A stretch of DNA of 64,000 nucleotides from NCBI RefSeq assembly GCF_001399675.1, contig NZ_LJCO01000051.1, positions 1 to 64,000 on the forward strand. The letters are read 5' to 3'. Under the pieces are notes generated by a model. It had not been told where the DNA came from. It was given only the letters and a program-made list of their open reading frames with translations, and made no database searches. Shown here in pieces: positions 9,365-17,069 of the stretch (position 1 is the stretch's first letter; each line of letters begins with the position of its first letter). This DNA is from Paenalicyclobacillus ferrooxydans (lineage in GTDB: Bacteria; Bacillota; Bacilli; Alicyclobacillales; Alicyclobacillaceae). The translations under genes and the position numbers were made by a program.

Positions 9365-9397
9365 AACTGCCTCGTGGAGGGAACCACGAGGCAGTTT
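9365..9397. terminator. Bidirectional-looking terminator, 13-bp perfect stem
   Basis: AACTGCCTCGTGG (9365-9377) pairs perfectly with CCACGAGGCAGTT (9384-9396) across a six-base loop. It separates the convergent protease and serine hydrolase genes. A partial second copy of its 3' arm follows at about 9412-9428. Confidence 0.75.
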
Positions 9398-9534
9398 ATC
9401 AAAGTGGCAGGAACCACGAGGCGGTTTTCCAAGAGTAGTACAACCCAGCGGGGCAGTCTGTCACAGTGGACCAATCCATGATGAGGCAGTCTATACAGGG
9501 GAGTTCGCTCCGAAGCCAATGTCTGTGCACGAGA

Positions 9535-10938
9535 CTAGAAGCGGATCTCCGTACGTTGGTCGAGGCTCTGGCGCCAGACTTCTTTCGGCCACATGGTAGA
9601 GCCGCCGTGGCGTACACTTTCCACGCGTCCGTCTTTCGTGTGGAAGTGGACTAGTTCAGCTGCAGATCCGCCGCTGCTGGTCTCGACAATTTTGAAGGTT
9701 TCGCCCTCGAGCCACTCGAGTTTCTCGATCATTGCCATCGGATCCCACCCGTAGGTATGCACGCTCCTCAAGGTGTCCCCGGTTGCTAGGATCTTCATGT
9801 CTCCCCACAGGTTCGCGTACGAGCCTTCAAGGTGGGACCAGTCATGCTCTGCCGCCTTTGAGGCATGCTCCTCGAAGTAGTTGATGACCTTGTAGATGGC
9901 AGAGAGAATCGGATCGGCCGGTCCATCAATGGCGTTCGTCAGCACGGTGACGACGAGGCCTTCTTTGCCATCGGCCATGGTCTTGGTGATGCAACCAGGG
10001 AAACCGCCGCTGTGACCAAACGTCTCTCGATCTCCGTACGGCGTCAGGAAAAAGCCCAGGCCATATGAGGTGTTGCTCTTCTGGCCTGGCACAAGCGACG
10101 GCCACGCTGCTCGCTGCATCTCCTTTTTCGATTCATCGCTGAGGAGCTTTCCTGACCCAACCATCTGTGCGGCGAAATAGGCACACAGGTCTTCCGTGGT
10201 CGAGCAAAATCCGGTCGCGGGGGACATAAATTCTGTGCTGATGGCCGCGATGGGCAGACGATGTTTGGATTCCGGCCGTGTGTAACCGGTAACGAGATCG
10301 TCAGGCTGGGGCTGGTTCAGTTCCGGACGGTACTCGGGGAAGGTGTGCTCGAGTCCGAGCGGGCGGATAATTTTGTCGAGCATGAACTCGTTATACGGTT
10401 GTCCGCTCACGGCTTCAATGACCATTCCGAGCAGGGTATAGCCGTAGTTGGTGTATTTCATTTTGGTGTTGTTTTCGAGAATCAGCCCGATCTCTTTCAT
10501 CTCGCTGATAAACCGCTCTTCGTCTGGGAACGGACGATCAATCGCCCAGTAGTCGGTGTCAAGCCCGTCGCGGATGACACCGGCGCCGTGCGACAGCAGC
10601 TGACGCAGGGTCACGTTCGTATAGCGGGCATCAGGGTTTTCCGTGAGCCAGGGGAGGTAGTTGACCACCGGATCGTCAATGCGAAGGCGTCCTTGTTCCG
10701 CGAGCAACATGATGGCGGTCGCGGTAAAGGTCTTGGAATGGGAGGCGATGCGAAACACGTGTCCCGGAGTCATCGGGATTTTTCGCTCAAGGTCTGCATA
10801 ACCGTAGGCCTCGTTCATGAGCACCTCGCCTTTGTAGGCCACGGCGGCGACAAAGCCAGGTACGTCTGCTTCTTCATATCGTTCGGAAAGCCACATTTTA
10901 ATATAGCGAATAGCATGATCGAGCGCGCCTCTGTTCAT
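9535..10938 (-). CDS. Beta-lactamase-fold serine hydrolase (class C/PBP-like)
   Basis: A 467-residue member of the beta-lactamase/transpeptidase-like family, which includes esterases, D-amino-peptidases and carboxypeptidases. The three catalytic motifs are present: S66-H-S-K69, Y162-T-N164, and H309-S-G-G, which replaces the KTG box. There is no signal peptide. GAGGAGG sits upstream of the ATG at 10938. The last 100 residues resemble the extra C-terminal domain often found in this group. It is convergent with the subtilase. The substrate is unknown and a true antibiotic-resistance role is not implied. Confidence 0.85.
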   Translation of the reverse strand: MNRGALDHAIRYIKMWLSERYEEADVPGFVAAVAYKGEVLMNEAYGYADLERKIPMTPGHVFRIASHSKTFTATAIMLLAEQGRLRIDDPVVNYLPWLTENPDARYTNVTLRQLLSHGAGVIRDGLDTDYWAIDRPFPDEERFISEMKEIGLILENNTKMKYTNYGYTLLGMVIEAVSGQPYNEFMLDKIIRPLGLEHTFPEYRPELNQPQPDDLVTGYTRPESKHRLPIAAISTEFMSPATGFCSTTEDLCAYFAAQMVGSGKLLSDESKKEMQRAAWPSLVPGQKSNTSYGLGFFLTPYGDRETFGHSGGFPGCITKTMADGKEGLVVTVLTNAIDGPADPILSAIYKVINYFEEHASKAAEHDWSHLEGSYANLWGDMKILATGDTLRSVHTYGWDPMAMIEKLEWLEGETFKIVETSSGGSAAELVHFHTKDGRVESVRHGGSTMWPKEVWRQSLDQRTEIRF

Positions 10939-10983
10939 TCAGGAACCTCCTCAAGGGTCAGGGATAGGGGTGTCAGGATAAGG

Positions 10984-11100
10984 GTCAGGGATACAGGTCA
11001 GGGATACAGGTCAGGGATACAGGTCAGGGATACAGGTCAGGGATACAGGTCAGGGATACAGGTCAGGGATACAGGTCAGGGATACAGGTCAGGGATACAG
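10984..11100. repeat. 13-bp tandem repeat, nine copies
   Basis: GTCAGGGATACAG is repeated nine times with no mismatch, directly upstream of the serine hydrolase start. A 13-bp period does not preserve reading frame, consistent with non-coding DNA. Confidence 0.95.
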
Positions 11101-11261
11101 GTCAAACGGATCGAGATCAACAGATAAGGTCAGGGACAGATGAATGGCTAACTTCCCTGTCTGAATCATAACAAATTTGTCCCATGTTGATCATGATCCG
11201 TTCTACTTGGGGCAGGCTAGCACAAGAGTGGGTAGATTGACGCGGCACAAATAAGGATGGT

Positions 11262-11351
11262 ATGAGGGTCACGGATGGCATGAGGGTCGCCGATGGCCTG
11301 AGGGTCACGGATGGCATGAGGGTCGCCGATGGCCTGAGGGTCACGGATGGC
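11262..11351. repeat. 18-bp tandem repeat, five copies
   Basis: Five 18-bp units of the type ATGAGGGTCACGGATGGC alternate between ACGG and GCCG centres, so the array may have grown by duplicating a 36-bp dimer. The rest of the 10939-11547 gap holds the 13-bp array and the pckA promoter region. Confidence 0.92.
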
Positions 11352-11437
11352 AATGAGGGTCATTTAATTTATGAAAGCGGATGGGACAGATCTCCGGGAC
11401 CTGTCACCCAAATTCGGAGGGGCTCCTTAATAGTATG

Positions 11438-11467
11438 ACACATTAGTGAATGTTCATCATAATGTGT
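11438..11467. promoter_or_regulatory. Possible operator: nested inverted repeats before pckA
   Basis: ACACATTA (11438-11445) is inverted as TAATGTGT (11460-11467), and the spacer contains the small palindrome TGAATGTTCA. It abuts the putative -35 box, a typical position for a repressor site. Which regulator binds is unknown. Confidence 0.4.
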
Positions 11468-11494
11468 TGCAATATGAGATGAATGAGTTATTCT
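11467..11494 (+). promoter_or_regulatory. Possible pckA promoter
   Basis: TTGCAA (11467-11472) and TATTCT (11489-11494) are 16 bases apart. Both boxes deviate from consensus, as often seen for regulated genes. Confidence 0.4.
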
Positions 11495-11547
11495 AATGAC
11501 TGGAGCTTACGTCTGAGGACGAGTATAAAAAACCGGGAGGCAACCCG

Positions 11548-13131
11548 ATGATCGCCAACACCTTTAGCGAGCAACTGCAAGACGTTCTTCGTTCCGCCAA
11601 GACCTACGAGAATCTGTCGACTTCCGAACTGATTGAGATGGCACTCACCAGAGGTGAGGCAATTCTGACAGATACCGGGGCTCTCTGCGCAACAACGGGC
11701 AAGTTTACGGGGCGTTCACCGCAAGACAAGTTCTTTGTCCTTGATGATGAAAGCGAAAAGACCGTTCATTGGGGAGCAGTCAACCGCAGCATCGATGAGT
11801 CGGCGTTTCGTCGTTTGTATCAGGAAGCTATGGCCGTGATTCAAGAAAAGGGAGCCTTCGTATTTGACGGTTATGCCGGTGCGGATGCAGAGCTGCGCAT
11901 GCCAATCCGCGTTGTCACAGAATACGCCTGGCACAACCTGTTTGCGCACCAGTTGTTTATCCGTCCGCAGGAGAACGAACTGGAAAGCCACCAAGCGGAG
12001 TTCACGGTGATTGATGTTCCTTCTCTCAAAGCCGATCCCGCACGCGACGGCACTCATTCCGATACCTTTATTTTTATCTCCTTGGCGTACAAGATTGTCC
12101 TGATTGGGGGAACAGAGTACGCTGGTGAGATCAAGAAATCGGTGTTCACCATTCTGAACTATTTTCTCCCTCAAAAGGGTGTCATGCCGATGCACTGCTC
12201 AGCGAATGAAGACCGGGAAAGTGGACATGTGGCACTCTTTTTCGGCTTGTCAGGCACGGGCAAGACCACCTTGTCTGCAGATCCGCAGCGGAGCCTCATT
12301 GGAGACGATGAGCACGGCTGGGGTGACGATGGAGTGTTCAACTTTGAAGGCGGCTGCTATGCAAAGTGCATTGGCCTGTCTGCGGAACAGGAGCCTGAGA
12401 TCTGGAACGCGATCCGATACGGCACCGTTCTCGAAAATGTCGTTGTGGATCCGGGTAGCCGAACTGCCGATTATGCTTCGAGCGAGTTGACGGAAAACAC
12501 GCGGGCTGCGTATCCAATTGACTATATCCCAAATGCGAAGCTGCCAAGCCGAGGCGGACATCCTTCCGTGGTCATTTTCCTCACGGCGGACGCGTCGGGT
12601 GTCCTTCCCCCAATCTCGAAGCTGAGCAAGGAACAGGCCATGTATCATTTCCTATCCGGCTACACCAGTAAATTGGCAGGTACGGAACGGGGCGTCACCT
12701 CACCCCAGCCGACGTTTTCCGCTTGTTTCGGGGAACCGTTTCTTCCACTTAATCCCGTGACTTATGCAAACATGCTTGGTGACAAGATTGACGCGTTCAA
12801 CACGTCGGTCTATCTGGTGAACACAGGATGGAGCGGGGGGCCGTACGGAGTTGGCAAACGCATGAAACTGTCTTACACCCGTAGGATGGTGAACGCCGCA
12901 TTGTCAGGCGAATTGGATTCGGCCTCTTACTCGCACGATCCGGTCTTCGGACTCGCGATCCCCGACCACGTTGAGGGAGTTCCGACCGACTTGCTCCAAC
13001 CGAAGATGACGTGGCAAAACGGCGAAGACTATGACCGCGCAGCGCATGACCTCGGAGAGGCATTTCGCCGTAACTTTGAGAAGTTCACGGATGTGCCAGC
13101 CGAGATTCAGGAGGCCGGGCCGACGGCGTAG
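11548..13131 (+). CDS. pckA: Phosphoenolpyruvate carboxykinase (ATP)
   Basis: A 527-residue ATP-dependent PEP carboxykinase converting oxaloacetate and ATP to PEP, CO2 and ADP, the first committed step of gluconeogenesis in the cytosol. The P-loop GLSGTGKTTLS begins near residue 233, followed by the metal-binding DDEHGWGDDGVFNFEGG block. The N-terminal TGKFTGRSPQDKF substrate loop and the late NTGWSGGPYGVGKRMKL segment are also present. Length is normal for the family. GGGAGG supports the ATG. The upstream palindromes suggest repression, as is common for this gene during growth on sugar. A hairpin terminator follows at 13216. Confidence 0.96.
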   Translation: MIANTFSEQLQDVLRSAKTYENLSTSELIEMALTRGEAILTDTGALCATTGKFTGRSPQDKFFVLDDESEKTVHWGAVNRSIDESAFRRLYQEAMAVIQEKGAFVFDGYAGADAELRMPIRVVTEYAWHNLFAHQLFIRPQENELESHQAEFTVIDVPSLKADPARDGTHSDTFIFISLAYKIVLIGGTEYAGEIKKSVFTILNYFLPQKGVMPMHCSANEDRESGHVALFFGLSGTGKTTLSADPQRSLIGDDEHGWGDDGVFNFEGGCYAKCIGLSAEQEPEIWNAIRYGTVLENVVVDPGSRTADYASSELTENTRAAYPIDYIPNAKLPSRGGHPSVVIFLTADASGVLPPISKLSKEQAMYHFLSGYTSKLAGTERGVTSPQPTFSACFGEPFLPLNPVTYANMLGDKIDAFNTSVYLVNTGWSGGPYGVGKRMKLSYTRRMVNAALSGELDSASYSHDPVFGLAIPDHVEGVPTDLLQPKMTWQNGEDYDRAAHDLGEAFRRNFEKFTDVPAEIQEAGPTA

Positions 13132-13158
13132 GCAGCGCCGCGGGGTAGCGAGCGCCGT

Positions 13159-13210
13159 GAAGGTAGGCCACGAAGGTAGGCCACGAAGGTAGGCCACGAA
13201 GGTAGGCCAC
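13159..13210. repeat. 13-bp tandem repeat, four copies
   Basis: GAAGGTAGGCCAC is repeated four times without mismatch immediately after pckA. Confidence 0.93.
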
Positions 13211-13215
13211 GCATG

Positions 13216-13259
13216 AGTCCCCAGGATGACCGTGATACGGGCGTCTCGGGGGACTTTTT
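13216..13259 (+). terminator. pckA terminator
   Basis: AGTCCCC (13216-13222) pairs with GGGGACT, with inner pairing GACCGT/ACGG, and TTTTTA follows. Confidence 0.65.
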
Positions 13260-13906
13260 ATGTATGCGCATGCAGAGGATTAGCAGGATCCATAGGATTC
13301 GCGGGATTCATTCAGCTTGGTTATATCGATCCCCTGGAGTACTGTAATTCAAGTGGTGGAGCAAGTAGAACGGCAAATAGACGTGGTCATTTCGAGTGGG
13401 TAAGTTAGGTCATAACAACTCACTCATTCGCACCTGTTCCGAAGATAATAACTGAAGGAAAATGATGGACACAGGTTACGGCATCGTGATCGAAGCGGAA
13501 CTTGCCATGCGTAAAGCGCGACAAAATCCAAGCGGACGTGTCTGACGAGGGCGCTAATATTACCGTTAAAGGGGGGAGGAAGGTACGGCGGGTTACAAAG
13601 CGAGCGTGAAAGGTGCGGTCAAGCTGGAATTATAGCCTGCTGTGGCTGGTCTTGCCGAGGAGGGTGGAACGGATCAATATCGGCCAGATGGAAATTCACT
13701 GACGGTTGCCTGAGGTCAACCAGCCTCGACGTTGCCCGGATCGGGCTTTCGTACAGGGCACTGGGGGGCCGTTTTCGCTTGCCTTTTGAGGTGGGGGTCA
13801 GGAGGACGTTTGAATTGACAGGGATTCAAACCTGTCAGAGGAATAAATGAAAGTGACTTAATGGAATTCCAATCTAAACCTTATAAGTACTAGAGGTGAG
13901 AGCCCG
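13260..13906. other. Gene-poor region with possible decayed coding sequence
   Basis: No intact gene is seen. Short protein-like fragments lie in different frames at 13465-13613. The remainder has no recognisable feature. Confidence 0.5.
13465..13613 (+). pseudogene. Possible frameshifted remnant of a small gene
   Basis: A ribosome-site-like GAAGGA precedes ATG at 13465, giving MDTGYGIVIEAELAMRKA before a stop at 13543. In a shifted frame from 13511 the sequence continues DKIQADVSDEGANITVKGG to a stop at 13611. Both look protein-like but neither is long enough to assign. The first piece loosely resembles the start of DUF302 proteins. Confidence 0.3.
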
Positions 13907-14572
13907 ATGGAATTTGACGACGAGTGCGACCGCTTTGTTCAGAAACATCGTCAGCTTCGCTCCGACTCACGGCTCAGACGGATCAGTAGCGGGCTGGGGC
14001 ATGCCGAAATCACCTTTCTGAGAAACGTATGGTGGCCAATGTTTCATAGTTTTGAAAACCTCCATCCAGAGTACGAGATTCGAGATTATAAAGATGGAAA
14101 TAGATACATCGATTTTGCCTACATACTGCCGCACTTTCGTCTCGCTATTGAGATCGACGGGCTCAGCACACACTGGCGGGAGATTACTCAAGAACAATTT
14201 GAACAGCATAATCAGCGGCAGAACATGCTTATCATTGACGGATGGTACCTATTGAGATTTACGTACGAAACTGTAAATTCCCATCCTCGTATCTGTGAAC
14301 AAGCCATACAACAGCTGCTTGGCCGGTGGCAGGGAAATTCGTCTGTACTGCGGCAACTCTCGATGAAGGAACGTGAGATCGCAGGACTAGCAGTAAAATC
14401 TCCGCGTCCGATAACCGCCGCCGACGTCTCACAACAGCTCGGTATATCAACGCGATATGCCCGAACGCTGCTCAAGGGACTCACCGAAAAACGCTGGCTT
14501 GTCCCAGCAACGGGCCATATCCGCCATACGTCATACCACTTACACGAATCAAAAATGGGCGTTAGGTGGTAG
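13907..14572 (+). CDS. Nuclease-fold (DUF559-like) protein with C-terminal winged helix
   Basis: A 221-residue protein of unproven function. Residues 60-130 resemble DUF559/Vsr-like restriction-endonuclease folds: Glu34, Asp69, then Glu82-x-Asp84 in IDFAYILPHFRLAIEID fit a PD-(D/E)xK-type metal site, followed by LIIDGWYLLRFTYE. Residues 145-215 look like a winged helix (ITAADVSQQLGISTRYARTLLKGL). AGAGGTGAG lies upstream of the ATG. It is a single gene with no phage or restriction neighbours. The stop codon runs straight into the 51-bp palindromic repeat array. It may be a DNA-binding nuclease or a regulator reusing the nuclease fold. Confidence 0.7.
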   Translation: MEFDDECDRFVQKHRQLRSDSRLRRISSGLGHAEITFLRNVWWPMFHSFENLHPEYEIRDYKDGNRYIDFAYILPHFRLAIEIDGLSTHWREITQEQFEQHNQRQNMLIIDGWYLLRFTYETVNSHPRICEQAIQQLLGRWQGNSSVLRQLSMKEREIAGLAVKSPRPITAADVSQQLGISTRYARTLLKGLTEKRWLVPATGHIRHTSYHLHESKMGVRW

Positions 14573-14573
14573 A

Positions 14574-15199
14574 GGAACTGAGTTCCTCTCCGTTCGGCCC
14601 GGAGGCGCGTGGACTGAGATTTAGCGGAACTGAGTTCCTCTGCGGCCGGGCCGTAGGCGGGTGGCGTGGATTTAGCGGAACTGAGTTCCTCTGCTGCAGG
14701 CCCTGCGGCGCGAGGCGGAGATTTAGCGGAACTGAGTTCCTCTGCGGCCGGGCGGGAGGCGCGTGGCGGAGATTTAGCGGAACTGAGTTCCTCTGCGGCC
14801 GGGCGGGAGGCGCGAGGCGGACATTTAGCGGAACTGAGTTCCTCTACGGCCGGCCCTGCGGCGCGTGGCGTGGATTTAGCGGAACTGAGTTCCTCTGCGG
14901 CCGGGCGGGAGGCGCGAGGCGTGGATTTAGCGGAACTGAGTTCCTCTGCGGCCGGGCGGGAGGCGCGAGGCGGAGATTTAGCGGAACTGAGTTCCTCTGC
15001 GGCCGGCCCTGCGGCGCGTGGCGTGGATTTAGCGGAACTGAGTTCCTCTGCGGTCGGGCCGGAGGCGCGAGGCGGAGATTTAGCGGAACTGAGTTCCTCT
15101 GCGGCCGGCCCTGCGGCGCGTGGCGTGGATTTAGCGGAACTGAGTTCCTCTGCTGCAGGCCCTGCGGCGCGAGGCGGAGATTTAGCGGAACTGAGTTCC
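14574..15199. repeat. 51-bp tandem repeat array, 13 palindromic cores
   Basis: The palindrome GGAACTGAGTTCC recurs 13 times (first at 14574, second at 14626, then exactly every 51 bp to 15187). Flanks are GC-rich and vary in blocks: GGCGGGAGGCGCG alternates with GGCCCTGCGGCGCG, and GGAGATTTAGC with GTGGATTTAGC. The first copy has nine-base arms (AGAGGAACT/AGTTCCTCT). Because 51 is a multiple of three and the unit lacks stops in several frames, long repetitive reading frames appear on both strands. I regard these as by-products. Confidence 0.9.
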
Positions 15200-15368
15200 T
15201 CTGCGGCAACTCGGTGGTGCCGCCTGCGCCGGGTGGATACCGACTCCTGAGCCATCTTAATGGAACACACAATGATTGGACGGTCTAAATGCTCCCCTGG
15301 CGGTTCAAGAGTAAACATTTCTACCTACCATGTTTGTTGACAGAAAATTATGTACAATCGGTGCTGTT

Positions 15369-15488
15369 GAGGATGAAAATGAGGATGAAAATGAGGATGA
15401 AAATGAGGATGAAAATGAGGATGAAAATGAGGATGAGGATGAGGATGAGGATGAGGATGAGGATGAGGATGAGGATGAGGATGAAAAT
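15369..15488. repeat. GAGGAT / GAGGATGAAAAT microsatellite
   Basis: Five 12-bp units GAGGATGAAAAT are followed by nine GAGGAT hexamers and a final GAAAAT, just upstream of the M29 aminopeptidase. An 89-codon frame (15330-15599) crosses it and would encode an Asp/Glu/Asn run, but with no supporting ribosome site. Confidence 0.93.
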
Positions 15489-15595
15489 GAGAAAGTGGTA
15501 GACAACGTGAGAAAACTGTGGAGGGTGAGAATGAGAAAACGGTACGCAACGTATGAAAACAGTGGGGAACGTGAGCTGAAAATGGAGGGAACCAA

Positions 15596-16864
15596 ATGAA
15601 AAACGCGTCGATAGAAGATACCGACTTTACGAAGCGCCTCGAACGCTTCGCGGAGGTGACTGTGAGAGTTGGACTAAATCTGCAAGAAGGGCAACCACTT
15701 TTCATTTTTGCACCGATTGAGGCAGCGCCGTTCGTCCGAATGGTGATGCGAAAAGCATATGAGGTCGGTGCGAGTGATGTAGAAGTCGACTGGGCGGATG
15801 ACGCTTGCACACGCCTTCGATTTGAATGTGCGCCAGAGTCGGCGTTTGATGAGTTCCCTGAGTGGCGCGTAAAACAGGCCGATCACGTCATTGATCGAGA
15901 TGGCGCCGTTCTTGAAGTGTACGCGACCGACCCTGATCTGCTTGCGGGCATTGATCCAAATCGGATCGCCAAGGCTATGAAGGTGCAGCGTCAAGCCCTG
16001 GTTCGGATGCAAGAAGCAATGACAAAGATGCAAGTGAGCTGGCTGATTGTATCCGTCCCAACACAGCCATGGGCGAACAAGGTATTTCCGGAAATTGCAG
16101 CGGACGATCGCGTAGAGCGACTTTGGGAAGCCATCCTCGACACATCGCGAATTGCGGGCGATGACACGATCGCGGCGTGGCAAGATCATATCCAAGAGTT
16201 GGACGAACGAGCTGCCTATCTGAACTCATTAAGATTGGCAAAGCTTCACTATCGCTCATCTGAAACCAATCTGTCGATTGAGCTGCCGGATGGACATGTC
16301 TGGGTTTCTGCAGGCCACACGAAAGCATCCGGGGTCACCATCGTGCCAAACATCCCGACAGAAGAAGTGTTCACTGCACCGAAACGCGATGGTGTGAACG
16401 GCGTGGTGCGAAGCACGCGTCCGCTCAACTACGGAGGGGTGTTGATTGATGATTTCACCTTGACGTTTGAAGACGGACGAATCACGGGCTGTACCGCGAA
16501 AAGTGGACTGGAGACACTCCAACAGTTGATCGAATCCGATGATGGCGCTCATTATCTCGGAGAGGTGTCTCTCGTGCCTCACAATTCTCCGATCTCGCAA
16601 CTAGGTATCCTCTTCTACAACACGCTCTTTGACGAGAATGCGTCTTGCCATTTGGCCATTGGGAATGCCATCTCCGTGTGCATAGAGGGAGGTACGGAGA
16701 TGACGAAGGATGAATTGACCGCCAACGGAGCGAACTACAGTTTGACGCATGTGGACTTTATGATGGGATCGGCCGATCTCGATATTGACGGCTTCACACA
16801 CGACGGACGCGTGATTCCGATCTTCAGGCAGGGCAACTGGGCAACGACAGTAGACGGAAATTAA
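15596..16864 (+). CDS. M29-family aminopeptidase (AmpS/aminopeptidase T type)
   Basis: A 422-residue cytosolic metallo-aminopeptidase of family M29, which removes N-terminal residues using two metal ions. The metal-ligand regions are visible: NIPTEEVFTAPKR (first Glu), GEVSLVPHNSPIS (second Glu and nearby His), and late NYSLTHVDFMMGSADLDID (His and Asp). Length is typical. GGAGGGA lies upstream of the ATG. The promoter region contains an expanded GAGGAT microsatellite, so repeat length could affect spacing of control signals. A terminator follows at 16937. Confidence 0.9.
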   Translation: MKNASIEDTDFTKRLERFAEVTVRVGLNLQEGQPLFIFAPIEAAPFVRMVMRKAYEVGASDVEVDWADDACTRLRFECAPESAFDEFPEWRVKQADHVIDRDGAVLEVYATDPDLLAGIDPNRIAKAMKVQRQALVRMQEAMTKMQVSWLIVSVPTQPWANKVFPEIAADDRVERLWEAILDTSRIAGDDTIAAWQDHIQELDERAAYLNSLRLAKLHYRSSETNLSIELPDGHVWVSAGHTKASGVTIVPNIPTEEVFTAPKRDGVNGVVRSTRPLNYGGVLIDDFTLTFEDGRITGCTAKSGLETLQQLIESDDGAHYLGEVSLVPHNSPISQLGILFYNTLFDENASCHLAIGNAISVCIEGGTEMTKDELTANGANYSLTHVDFMMGSADLDIDGFTHDGRVIPIFRQGNWATTVDGN

Positions 16865-16936
16865 ATGAAACCGGCTTACCCTACGACGATTCGTTAGCGA
16901 ATTCGTGAGGGTTAAAACCGAAAAACGAAAAGGAAT

Positions 16937-16975
16937 AGCGTGCCAATTTTACCTGGTTTGGCACGCTGTTCTAAT
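16937..16975 (+). terminator. Aminopeptidase terminator
   Basis: AGCGTGCCAA (16937-16946) pairs perfectly with TTGGCACGCT (16958-16967). The same ten-base stem is used by the terminator at 19758, with a different loop. Confidence 0.65.
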
Positions 16976-17069
16976 TAGGACCTTCTCTTGCGCTCACCCA
17001 TCGTTAAAGAAGTCATCGGATCAGGTAGAGGGGGACAGTCTGGATGCGGATCCGCTGGCTGGCTTCAGG

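Noticed and set aside
14212..15318. A 368-codon minus-strand reading frame (and two plus-strand frames) through the 51-bp repeats, encoding 17-residue repeats.
   Set aside because: All result from a stop-free unit with a period divisible by three. The minus frame overlaps the nuclease-fold gene, has no good ribosome site, and several frames are equally open.
15337..15358. TTGACA and TACAAT as a promoter for the aminopeptidase.
   Set aside because: The boxes are only ten bases apart, too close for a sigma-A promoter.
15330..15599. 89-codon frame encoding an Asp/Glu/Asn-rich protein.
   Set aside because: It is made almost entirely by the GAGGAT microsatellite, lacks a ribosome site and overlaps the start of the aminopeptidase gene.
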